A stretch of DNA of 46,995 nt, taken from assembly GCF_000003855.2 (NCBI RefSeq), contig NW_003101658.1, positions 694,142-741,136 on the forward strand. The letters run 5' to 3'. The translations under genes and the position numbers were made by a program. This document shows, piece after piece, positions 22,742 to 32,556 of this stretch. Within the stretch, counting starts at the first letter, position 1; each line of letters begins with the position of its first letter. The notes beneath the pieces are model-generated. The model saw only the letters and a list, made by a program, of their open reading frames with translations, was not told the origin of the DNA and searched no databases. The DNA is from Blastomyces gilchristii SLH14081. Taxonomy: Eukaryota; Ascomycota; Eurotiomycetes; Onygenales; Ajellomycetaceae.

Positions 22742-23095
22742 ACACTGCAGAGAGTGAGTATAATATGATAAAGAGTCAATGACAACCACTTCACCACGAA
22801 CTCGCTCGATTTTCCGAATAAGACCCCGCCAATAGATCCATCGAAAAGCCCTCGATCATACAAGCATTTTGACCCCATCGCCGACCGCATACCCCGTGTG
22901 GTGGTGGAGTTATCCAGCCAAATATGAACCAGACGTTGTTCAAAACTCCTATGTGGGATTATCCCCTGTTCACCCCTACCACACCACAACCCCGGGCCAA
23001 ATTGCCATACAAATTGTAAGGTGAAGAGACCTAGCCATATGCATCAATCTTCTTGATTTTGGAAGATTCTCAATCTGTAATTGTGGAGATATCTG
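22742..23095. other. GC-richer island, identity unknown
   Basis: After about 22780 the sequence abruptly contains CpG and CC/GG runs (for example CACGAACTCGCTCGATTTTCCG, ACCCCGGGCC), unlike its neighbours. A 92-codon minus-strand frame (22989-22711) begins MWCGRGEQGIIPHR but runs into the MITE end, so it is not a credible gene. I recognise no protein family in either direction. Its place directly after element 0 pol makes the 3' UTR and LTR of element 0 the simplest guess; a short single-copy insert or a piece of host DNA are alternatives. Preserved GC suggests it was never, or too short to be, a target of the mutation process. Confidence 0.45.
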
Positions 23096-23540
23096 AGGAG
23101 CAATCTCTGTGAAAACCCTGTTCATCTTTGATATTTCAAAATATCAATGCCAAGTCTCACTCTTGTACCGCCCTTCTCAATCTGGCTCATCTCTGACAGA
23201 AAAATACAAAAAGATATCTCAGCAATAATATCAAGCACATAATTAATAAACACATCTGAAGTGCAATCTCTGTGAATACTCTGTCTTTCTTCAGTGTATC
23301 TAAACATCAATGCTAAGTCTCACTCTCATACTGCCTCTCTCAATCTGAGTCATCTCTGACAGAATAATACAAAAAGATATCTCAGCAATAATATCAAGCA
23401 CATAATTAATAAACACATCTGAAGTGCAATCTCTGTGAATACTCTGTCTTTCTTCAGTGTATCTAAACATCAATGCTAAGTCTCACTCTCATACTGCCTC
23501 TCTCAATCTGAGTCATCTCTGACAGAATAATACAAAAAGA
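23096..23540. repeat. 163-bp tandem repeat, about 2.7 units
   Basis: The string CAAAAAGATATCT recurs with the G of GATATC at 23213, 23376 and 23539, exactly 163 bases apart. Two full units (23213-23375 and 23376-23538) appear identical by eye. The partial first unit (from about 23096) shares the order GCAATCTCTGTGAA, CATCTTT, ATCAATGCCAAGTCTCACTC, TCTGACAGA, but keeps C and G where the later units have T and A. A 62-codon minus frame at 23310-23122 simply reads through the unit. No protein is recognised. Confidence 0.85.
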
Positions 23541-24214
23541 TATCTTGATAACAGTATTCAATATATAATCAGCAGATAATGAGTCAACAGAATAAGTCAA
23601 CAGCATGTTAACAACTATAAAATCAGTATACTTCAAGATCTGACTGAGTCTTTGATCCCTGCATAGTGAGATATATTAAATCTAGTTTTAATATCTTAAT
23701 ATTTAATAGATTCCGTAAGAAATTGAGAATAGTAATATAGATTTCTATTGAATTTAAGAATTAACTCTATATTAATATAATCATTGACAAAGTCTTCTAT
23801 TTTAAGATATAAATAACCAGTTCCTCTACATTTCACTGATAATATTTATATTATTATATAAAAACAGACTTATATTCTCTATAATATCAAGATTCTGAAG
23901 AGAGAAAGTCTTGATAGAGAGTATACAGTAGTGTATATCTTAGCAGTTTTTATCTCATTCTTCTGCAGCAGTTAATGTAAAAAAAGATCTTAAAAATAGT
24001 TTTTTACTTCTCTTGAAAAAGTAAGATGTTTTTCTCTGAATTTTATACAATATTCTTATAAAGAATTAAAAATAGAGTTATTTTCTGTTATAATTTTACA
24101 TTCTTTTAAGTAAGAATTACTTTTTCAGTGACTGAAGAGCTTTTATTAATACTTAATTTTTTTTACACTCTTTATTAACTGATTTGAGTTGCACACTTGT
24201 TGTGTGAGAAGAAT
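23541..24214. other. AT-rich stretch before the gap, nothing recognised
   Basis: No coding motif, LTR end or inverted repeat was found. It probably includes the 5' end or 5' UTR of the LINE that follows, but the gap and the lack of a recognisable target duplication prevent placing the boundary. Confidence 0.4.
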
Positions 24215-24487
24215 NNNNNNNNNNNNNNNNNNNNNNNNNNNNNNNNNNNNNNNNNNNNNNNNNNNNNNNNNNNNNNNNNNNNNNNNNNNNNNNNNNNNNN
24301 NNNNNNNNNNNNNNNNNNNNNNNNNNNNNNNNNNNNNNNNNNNNNNNNNNNNNNNNNNNNNNNNNNNNNNNNNNNNNNNNNNNNNNNNNNNNNNNNNNNN
24401 NNNNNNNNNNNNNNNNNNNNNNNNNNNNNNNNNNNNNNNNNNNNNNNNNNNNNNNNNNNNNNNNNNNNNNNNNNNNNNNNNNNNNNN
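24215..24487. other. Assembly gap (273 N)
   Basis: A run of 273 undefined bases. Frames drawn across it are artefacts. It probably lies in the LINE 5' region. Confidence 0.98.
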
Positions 24488-24593
24488 GTCTTTTATTCTT
24501 CTTTTGAACAGTCTGACTAACTTTTCAATTGAAAACAGACTTAGAAATCTCTTAATTGAAACAGTCTGATCAACCTTTCATTGAGTGAGAATA

Positions 24594-26060
24594 ATGAGTT
24601 CAAAAATACACTCAGTTAATGTGAAAAAAGATGCTTTCTCAAATACTATTCCTGAGATTGAAATTCTGAAGAGAAGAAAGAAAGAAGAAATAAAGAAATA
24701 ACAAGTTCTTGAAATACAGAAACTTGAAAAAGTAAGTAAGATTCATGAAAAGCAGTGTCTGAGTGAGATGAATGAAGAAGTTCTGTTAATTCTTCATACT
24801 CAGACTAGACAACTACAGGAGATAATCAAGTTCAAACTTGGAATTTTAAACACAGTTTAAAAAACATTGAAAATTCCTAGTATAATCACTGACTCTTCAT
24901 TTTACTCTTCTTCTTTTTCTACTTCTTCTTCTTCTTCTTTAAATCAGAAGAAAATATATGCTCAAGCAGCTGAATCTGCTGTCTTAAAATCTGCTCAAAA
25001 TTCTGAGAAAACTGAGAAGAATACTACTCATACTTCTATTCATAGAAAAGTGAAGAAAAAAATATAAAAAGAGAAAAACTTTCAAATCTTCAGAAATAGA
25101 AGACTTATTCTCAAAGTCTTAAATCAGAACATCTTACAGAGAAATAAGCTAAACTCAAATATTATTTTCAGAATTAGAAATGAAATTAATCAGCAGTTCT
25201 TTTCTCAATTAATAACTGATATTAAAGTTCAAAAATCAGTTATAGCTTCAATTGAGTCATTCTTCTTTGAAAACTTCATCATTCTGACTACAATGCCTGA
25301 ATTCAGTGCAGAATTCCTTATTCAGAATGAGAATCTCTGAAAATCAGCAGTAGAATCTTTGTTAAACACAACAATTCTATCTGAGAGAGATAAAAAGTGA
25401 GATAAATTTATTCTTCATAATATTTCAGTTGAAATTTTTGACTGTGAAGAAGGAATACTACTTCTTAAAAATGAATTAGAAGAATACAATTCTATTCAAC
25501 TGAGAAAAGAGACTGTATGACTTAATTCAATTGAGTTCAGATAAAGCAGAAGAAATGTCTCTGTTCTAGTATATATAAAAATACTTGAATAATCAAGAAT
25601 CTCTGAAGTAAGAGTAGCAGGTTTGAAAATGAGAGTTCATGAATACAAAGACTCAAGAATGAATCTCAAAGCTCAAACACAGTGTTCAAACTGTCAAAGA
25701 TATGAACACTTTATAATCTCTTATTTCAGAGACTCAAAATGCACATTCTATGCTAGAGATTATAAAACTAGTGAGTATAAATATAAAACATGCTTAAAAA
25801 GAGATGAAATATGTCAATATACTCTGCTTAAATGCTTCAATTGTAAAGAAAAACATGTATCTAGCTCAAAAGAATATATATTTACTCCAAGAATTCAGAA
25901 GAACTAGAGAAAAGATGAAGAGAAAAGTAAATTTAAAACTGAAGAGAAAAGTCAAGCCAGTAAATCTACAACTGCAAGCTCAAAAAGAAGAAACTCTCAA
26001 TTATTTAAATCTTCAAACTTCAATTCTTCAGTTAAATGTAAACAGAATTTGAATTCTTAG
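24594..26060 (+). pseudogene. LINE ORF1 (Gag-like nucleic-acid binding protein)
   Basis: A single frame of 489 codons runs from ATG at 24594 to TAG at 26058-26060, with about a dozen internal stops. The N-terminal part is charged and coiled-coil-like (IEILKRRKKEEI, then LEKVSKIHEKQ). A Ser-rich linker with a TTC repeat lies near 24905-24940. KKIYAQAAESA at about 24948-24980 resembles the conserved TYAxAA stretch of Tad-type ORF1. The C-terminal part (25623-25907) has three knuckle-like clusters: CSNCQRYEHFIISYF (last Cys lost), CTFYARDYKTSEYKYKTC, and CFNCKEKHVSSSKEY (last Cys to Tyr). It ends in a basic Ser/Lys-rich tail. The 82-codon frame at 25804-26052 is in another register and is a shadow. 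Confidence 0.87.
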
Positions 26061-26207
26061 ATATCTGTTAAGATTAGAGAATTGAGAAATAACTCTGATA
26101 ATAAACTAGATAGAATGCAAGCAGTTGAGATTCCTGCTTTTTAAAATAGATATAATCTACTATCTGATAATAGTGATTAGATTCTACTCTATCTTCACTC
26201 TCTTTTA

Positions 26208-29200
26208 GTATGAATATACAATAAAAACAACAAAAAAAGTTTAAAAACTCTTTAAAAATCACATTTATTCAAAGCAATGTGAATAGAAACTCAAATTATA
26301 TTTATTCTTATCTTCAGATTGCATTTGAATAAAAAGTTGACTTTGTACTTCTTCAAGAATCAAACTTTGATACTGAGTAAAAGTATATCATTTCTTATTC
26401 AAGCTATTACTACTTTCTACCTGAAAAATCTGAGATAAAATCAAGAGTAGTGATTTATAAAAAAAAAGATCCAAGATATCATTTATTTGAGATTTGATAT
26501 CATATCTGACTCTGATATTCCAGTGAGTGATATTATAGATAAAGAGAATGAGTTTGTATGACGTATTCAACTCATAAATATCTATAATGAAAAGTCATTG
26601 AAAGAAAATAATAATATCTGAACAATTGACAGAGAATTTTTGAATATAACTCTCTTAAAAAACTCTATAATTGCAGAAGACTTCAATACATATCATCTCT
26701 GATAAAACTCAGAATGCAGAAGAGCAGTAAGAGTAGATAAATTAATTGAATAAACTTTTGAGCATTTAATAGATTTAGTTAACAAGTCTGATCAATAAAC
26801 ATTCTTTAGAAAAGATATGAAATAGAAATCTATTATAGATCTAACTTTCATATTATAAAATCTAATTAAAAAAAGACTTATAAACTGATTTATTAATTCA
26901 AATGAAACCTCAGAATCAGATCATGAGATTATTCAATTTAATATTGAACTGAGTGATAAATAAAGAAGTGAGAATTCTCTTCTCTCTAATCAGTATAACT
27001 TTGAAAAAGCTGATTGAAAAGCAGTTAAAGAAAGTGTAAAACAGCTGAAATCTGAAAAGTAGAGTGAGCTCTATTGAAATCAAAGTTAAGATATCTCAAA
27101 TGAAATGCTTAAGAATAGAGTAAAGCTGATTACATCTATTCTTCTAACAAGTATTAGAGAAAATATTTCAAAGAAAAAGTCTTCTGAGTATTTCAAACCT
27201 TGATAAAATGAGAATATCACTTCTAAAAGAAAACAATTAGTCACTGCTAAGAGAGATTGAAAGAATAACTTAATATCTGATAAAGAGTTCAAAGCTATTT
27301 AAAATGAATATTTTTCAGATATTAAAAGAGTCAAAACAGACTGCTGAAACAAATTTCTTAAAGAAGTATAAGAAAAAGAAGTTTTTAAAGTCTTTAACTA
27401 TACTAAAACAAGAAGTGTAGTAAAGCTTTCAACCTTAGAATATGAATTTCAGAATGAATTATATACAGTAAACACTTTTAAGAAAAAGTGTTAAGTCTTT
27501 ATGAAAATTCTCTTCCAAAACTCATCATATTTAGAAGAGAAGAATATGTTATTTCATGAATATATTGATGAAAATAACTGAGAATGATCTGAGCTCATAT
27601 ATGATGAACTAGAGTCAGCTATATTCTCAAGTTCAATTAAAACTGCTGCAGAGCCTGATTCAATCAATCACTTGATTATTTAAAAGACATATTTCTATTT
27701 GAAGAATGAATATTTTGAGCTCTTTTTCAATCTCTTAAAAAATAATTATTATGCTGAATACTGAAGAGAAGCTACTGAAGTAATTCTTATAAAATCTAAT
27801 AGAAAAGCTTTAATTTTTAAGTTATATAGAGTAATATCTCTGTTGAACTGTTTAAGAAAAATTCTAGAAAAGATAATAGCTACTAGATTATCTTTATAAG
27901 CTCTATTAATGATTCTCTTCTATTTAATGAATAAATGAGAGATAGAAAACAATGTTCTGTAATTAACACTGTTCTTTCAGTTATTCATGATATTCAAGTA
28001 GTAAAGTATGAAGATCTGATCTCAACTGCAGTTTTTATTGATATAAAAGAGATATTTAATCATATTTTAAAGTTTAAGATAATTCAAACTTTGAAGATGT
28101 TAAAACTGTCACTTTCTCTAATAAAATAAGTTAACTGTTTTATATCTAAAAGAATTATACAACTATTCTTTGATGAAATAAAATAAGATAAGACTGAGAT
28201 AAAAATAGAAGTACTGTAAGAATCTTCAATCTCATCTGTTTTATTTACAATATACACTGCATATCTATTCAAGAATAGAGAGATGAAAATAGTGAGATCT
28301 TTAAGTTATGTAGATAATATTAATCTACTCTACAGTTCAAAGATAATCAAAGAGAATTTAGAAGTGACTAAAAAAGCAGTAAATAAAATCTTTGTTAGAG
28401 CAGATAACAATCTAATTCATTTTAATATGAATAAAACTGAGTTAATTCACTTTGTTCTCAGATTTAATAAGAAAGAACTAAGTCTGACTCTTTTAAATAA
28501 AGAGATTAAACCCAGTTTCAATATCAAATGACTAGAAGTATAATTAAACTTCAAGTTGAATTTTAAATATTATATTTAATAAAGAATTATAAAGACAGAG
28601 ACACTACTGAATAGTGTAATCAGACTATTAAATACTGAGAGAGATCTATTCTTTCAGATTATGAGACAGTTATACATAGCCTGTATTATCTCAGTAGCTG
28701 ATTATGAAGTTCAAGTTTGATAAAATAATTAAGATAATTTCATTGAACTCTTTCAAAGTCTACAAAACCGAGCTTTGAGAAGAATTCTGAAAGTATTCAA
28801 ATCATCTTCTATTAAAGCAATGAAAATTGAAGCTTCAATTTCATCTTCTACTATTCAATTTGAAAAGACCTGTATGAACTATGCTCTGAGAGTCATGAAG
28901 ATGAGCTTAAATTATATAATCAGAGAAAGAGTCTCTTCTTTATTTTCATTAATTAACTCAGGAAATGAACTGAATTGAAATAGATTTCTTGATTGAAATA
29001 AGAATAATACTTCAAAGAAAATGCTCTCTCAACTGTATAGACTATATTCACAGATTAAAAATCAATTTTCTTCATTAAATATTGAGAAAATTAATCATGA
29101 GAAGATATCTCTCTGAAGAGAAAAGCTGAAATCTTTTATAGACTTATAAATAAGTGAACTATCTAAAGAGAGAGAATATAAACAGTATTTGAAGAAGATC

Positions 29201-30159
29201 TTTACAATCAATATAAAAAACTCTATTCTGATTTACTCAGATGACTTAAAAAATAAGAGTTTGAACAGATTAGATGCAGATATTACTTATACTAAAGATA
29301 ATATTAATTTCATCTCAGATTTCTGAAATTTGAGCTGTGAATCTGAAGTCTTTGATGCTGAACTATTTATAATAGTAAAAGCTTTTAAACTTATTGAGAT
29401 AAAATCTTATAAAAGAGAAAATAGCTTGAAAGAGATATGAATATTCTCTGATAGTCAAGCTGCTTTAAAAAGACTTAAAAATAGTCAGATGTATAATGAT
29501 CAAATGAATCTTGAACTAATTTTAAATTCTATTATGAAAATTCAAAAGAGAAGAGTATTAAAACTGAAAATTCATCTACACTAAGTTCCTGCTTATATGA
29601 ATATTCATGACAATGAATTGACTGATTCAGCAGTAAAAAAGAGTTTAGAATTAAGCAGATCTATTCAAAAAACAGTATTCTAATCTTTTATAAAGAGAAA
29701 GATAAAAGAATCTTGTTTAAATAAGTGAAATGAAAGCTGACAGAAATAAAAGAAGAGTATATATTATTCAAGATTTAAGATAAAATCAAAGTGAAAATCT
29801 TGTTTAATTAAATATAAAAAGAAAGTATTCTCATCTATAATTCAGCTGAAACTAGAATATAATTATTTCAAATTCTATATACAAAGATTTGATAATAGAT
29901 TTGATTCAACAGAATGCTCATTCTGCAATGTAAATAAAAACCCTGAGTATATTATAATACATTATGCATTATATAATAATCTCAGAGTCAGATTGAAGAA
30001 GAAGTATGATTTAAATTAATTAAATATAAGATTCTTATTCTCAACTGAGACAGAAATTAAATACTTAATAGACTTTCTATCAGAAACTCAAGCAGTTATA
30101 AGAAAATGACTGAATTCAGAAGTATCTGAATATGAAGAGATGAAAATTGATTAGATATA
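26208..30159 (+). pseudogene. LINE ORF2: endonuclease, reverse transcriptase, RNase H
   Basis: The start is uncertain; ATG at about 26208 is a guess in the right frame. Endonuclease: VDFVLLQESNFDTE near 26340, AEDFNTYH at 26673-26696 (GDFNxHH in active enzymes, Gly lost) and SDHEII at 26916. RT: TAAEPDSINHLII, VISLLNCLRKILEKIIATRL, and an open stretch 27935-28129 with AVFIDIKEIFNHILKFKIIQTL. The catalytic box is YVDN at 28307-28318 (YVDD expected). RNase H near 29350-29640: FDAELFIIVKAFKLIE, SDSQAALKRLKNSQM at 29447, then VPAYMNIHDNELTDSA. A C-terminal CSFCNVNKNPEYIIIHY (about 29922-29970) is the Cys/His cluster seen at the end of Tad-type ORF2. Several minus-strand frames here are shadows. 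Confidence 0.88.
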
Positions 30160-30537
30160 GTCTGTTAAAACAGCTATATACTATCTTTTAATAATTTTAT
30201 TTTATTATAGTCTCTCTTTACTGTACTTGTTCTTTTCTATTCTTTTCTATCTATCTATTTAATATGTCTATCTTTAAGACTATGTTCTCTTTTTCTTTGT
30301 CATGATATTTCAAATGATTTCAAAGTATCAAAAGATGTTGAAATACTGTAATTTGTAAACAGTTTTTATATTCTGAGCTGGAATTTTCTGATTTTACATA
30401 TCTGAAATTGATAAATGTATAATAGTTGACTTTATAGATATAGGAAAAACTCTGAGAATTAAAAGTTCTCAGATAGATATTATAGTCTCTGACTGTATAT
30501 ATCTATAATTAAAGAATAATAATAATAATAATAATAA
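30160..30537 (+). other. LINE 3' UTR and (AAT)n tail
   Basis: Non-coding and AT-rich, ending GTATATATCTATAATTAAAG and then (AAT)n at 30515-30537. The last about 25 bases before the tail resemble the 3' end of the adjacent SINE, which suggests a shared recognition sequence for the LINE reverse transcriptase. Confidence 0.7.
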
Positions 30538-30566
30538 GTGTAAGATGTAAGAGCTGCATCAGCTTC

Positions 30567-30940
30567 TTATTATTATTATTATTATTATTCTTTCATTATA
30601 CTTATATACAAGCGAAGCTTATAATGAGCCCTTGCATGATGTTAAATACAGGTCAAGTGTTGATTATACAGAGGAAAATACAGGTATTGAGATCATATCA
30701 AGATAACAAGAAGATAGGAAAATACAAAGAAGTGATAATTAGATACATGTGATAATAACTTCTCAGCTCAGAAACATAGAGTGATTTATTGAAGTGATTT
30801 GTACATCTCTGTATTTATTAGAAATCTGAGATGCTTCAGTTTCAGATTTAATGTATCTCCTGCGGGTTTCGAACTCACATGCCTTGGTTTCCCATCCAAG
30901 GCGCTACCGGGTGGCCGCATTAATCATTCAGCCACCGGGG
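30567..30940 (-). mobile_element. tRNA-headed SINE with 14-bp target duplication
   Basis: The perfect duplication GCTGCATCAGCTTC stands at 30553-30566 and 30941-30954. On the minus strand the insert begins CCCCGGTGGCTGAATGATT and ends AATGAAAG(AAT)n. The 5' head is tRNA-like. TGGCTGAATGATT resembles an A box (TRGCNNAGYNGG) and GAGTTCGAAACCC a B box (GGTTCGANTCC), with a hairpin CCTTGG..CCAAGG between them and a T-arm-like GTGAG TTCGAAA CCCGC. No 7-bp acceptor stem closes it, so it is a SINE head rather than a working tRNA, and I cannot assign an isotype. It keeps CpG and GG, so it is younger or too short to have been mutated. It would be transcribed by RNA polymerase III. The 88-codon + frame over it is not a gene. 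Confidence 0.85.
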
Positions 30941-30954
30941 GCTGCATCAGCTTC

Positions 30955-31044
30955 AGTAGTGAATTTTTCTGAGATAGTTAAGAAAACAGCTATTTCACTA
31001 TATTCTGTAACTAGCAACCTCTTAAATACTTTAACATGTGTAAA
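30955..31044. other. Pre-insertion sequence between SINE and hAT element
   Basis: This short AT-rich spacer continues the sequence into which the SINE inserted. Its last eight bases TGTGTAAA (31037-31044) should be the left target duplication of the hAT element at 31045. The right copy would lie outside the window. Confidence 0.5.
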
Positions 31045-31145
31045 TAGACTGGCCGCTGAGACCATGAATTTCACATTTGATTTCATTTGGTCTGATCTTA
31101 TACATTTCTTGACGTGAGTCCCACCAGAATCAAGCCTTAAAAAAA

Positions 31146-32247
31146 TCTGAAAATGAATCATTTCTAAGAGAAATGACATGAAAAATGACCAGATTTAATT
31201 CAAGAACAGTGAAATGAAAGTAATTTCTCAGAATAAACTGTGAAAGATGATTATTCTTCTAAAATCAGAATGAGACTGAGACTGAAGATTAAAATCAGTT
31301 TCATTCAGTTCATTCAGTGATTGCTTATATAATCAGAATTTAGTAATAATTATTGATAACACTTATGAAATAACTAAATACATTCTTATACAAGTTTATT
31401 CTTCACTTTCTTATGAAAACTACACTTCTCTGATATACTGTGATCAGAGATATTAAACTATCTGATAATTTCATGTTTTATAATCATGAGTTACTTGATT
31501 ATTTCTTCTTATAATTGTTCTCAGTAATAGTAATAAATATCTTAACTTGAGTTGAACTTTCACTTCATTCTCATCTCTGTTAATGAAATTATCAGAATAT
31601 CATATATTATCAGTGTAATAGTTGAATATATACTCTTAATAATTTTTCATAACTCTAGAATTGATTTAATGTATAAATTTATTAGATCATCTTGAAGATA
31701 ACAGTTAAATTCAGTTTTATAAGTATATAGTTTTATCTGATTTTCAGTTATAATTAATATATATAAGTTCTGTTATAAAGTTAGTATTATAGTTCTATAT
31801 AATATAAAGTGTTATCAAAGATTATTACTTACTAGAGAATTATATTTCACTGTCTTCATATATTAAACATTTACTTATTCAAATCTCTGATAGTTAATAT
31901 TATAGTAATCTCAGACTAATTTAATATATAAGTCTCATTTCTTCTCTATTCAATCTTAAGAAGTGTAGATATTAACTTGATAGAAGAGATCTAGTAGAGC
32001 TGCTATAGTATAGTACTCTATAAAAGATTGTTCAGTTTTACTGTAGTAATATATCAGTTTATTTCTTATAGTAATAATAGTCTGCACTATAGCATTATCT
32101 CAGACTAAATTTCTTTTTAAGTGATTTAACTGCTTCTTAAGATAAGTAAATAAACTGTTATACATTCATCAGACTGACTGCAGTATTAATATATAAGAGA
32201 TTAAGACTATCTTCATTATCTTATATAACTGAAACAGTAAATCAATC
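31146..32247 (-). pseudogene. hAT transposase C-terminal part, badly decayed
   Basis: By position this should be the end of the transposase frame plus its 3' UTR. On the minus strand around 31490-31400 there is a weak match to the hAT dimerisation segment (a Ser-Glu-Arg-like stretch read as SISEKCSF followed by a basic KKVKNKL). It is too degraded for a firm call, and no other motif is visible. Confidence 0.35.
32243..32247. repeat. Left target-site duplication of element D (CAATC)
   Basis: CAATC here corresponds to CAATT at 46291-46295, a single C-to-T difference. Confidence 0.85.
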
Positions 32248-32556
32248 TGTAAGAGGCCTACGCCGAATAGATCAGTATAATATTGATAGGTCTTATATAA
32301 CAAAGATAAAAATGTTAGAGAAGAAAAGAAAGAGAAAGTGTGAGAATCAGCAATTGAGGTGAATATTTATATGTGTATGTGATGGCATACGCGGTGGAGC
32401 TTCAGAGTGGAAGAATATACACGTGTTTGTAGCAGCTGAGAATCAGTGATTAAGAATGACTGAGAATCAGAGCATACATATTCAAGAATGAAGTGATTGA
32501 AATCTGTGAAGTGTAATGAAATAGTCTATATAATTAATCAGGCACAGTCTGTCACA
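32248..32556 (-). repeat. Element D 3' LTR (left copy)
   Basis: On the + strand it reads TGTAAGAGGCCTACGCCGAA to CAGTCTGTCACA, the reverse complement of the family-A LTR. GTTCTCTCTTTCAG just inside (32561-32574) is the complement of the polypurine tract. Confidence 0.92.

Larger units (their letters stand above)
1..22770 (+). mobile_element. Element 0: oldest Gypsy-type LTR retrotransposon, shattered by later insertions
   Basis: This is the remnant of a Ty3/Gypsy element on the + strand that enters from the left edge, so its 5' LTR and gag are not in view. Its sequence survives in segments 1-441, 8306-9405 and 20810-22228, plus a short tail from 22742. When these pieces are read together, skipping the intervening elements, the domain order RT, RNase H, integrase zinc finger, integrase core and GPY/F-like tail is continuous. 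It is interrupted by element B (duplication AAAAG), element A1 (TACTG) and a hAT MITE (ATAGTAAC/ATAATAAC). The end given here is where a possible pol stop (TGATAA near 22765) lies; the 3' LTR was not identified with certainty, but the GC-richer block after 22770 is a candidate. Stops are frequent and the catalytic RT box is mutated. Confidence 0.85.
24594..30537 (+). mobile_element. Tad-like LINE retrotransposon, nearly full length, inactive
   Basis: Two reading frames are followed by a short 3' UTR and an (AAT)n tail (30515-30537). ORF1 has Gag-type zinc knuckles. ORF2 has an AP-like endonuclease, RT and an RNase H domain, an arrangement typical of the Tad1 clade of fungal LINEs. Stops occur throughout, but the frames are much less fragmented than in the Gypsy elements. 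The 5' end is not defined because of the gap upstream. No target duplication could be matched to the bases after the tail (TGTAAGATGTAAGAGC). Confidence 0.88.

Noticed and set aside
22711..22989. 92-codon minus frame in the GC island as a gene
   Set aside because: It runs through the MITE end at 22733 for its last codons, and no domain is recognisable. GC-rich DNA has few stops by chance.
24189..24569. Two frames spanning the N run
   Set aside because: Most of their length is undefined bases, so they are artefacts of translating N.
30515..30600. CRISPR-like or satellite array at the AAT repeats
   Set aside because: They are two simple-sequence retroelement tails in opposite orientation, with no spacers and in a eukaryotic setting.
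30851..30940. A functional tRNA gene on the minus strand
   Set aside because: The T arm and box elements are present, but no acceptor stem closes, the hairpin between them has an 8-base loop, and the segment is the head of an insertion with a 14-bp duplication and (AAT)n tail, i.e. a SINE.
31146..32247. An independent host gene between the SINE and element D
   Set aside because: No motif or open frame of note. The left terminal repeat at 31045 and the transposase motifs beyond D make it the tail of a hAT element.
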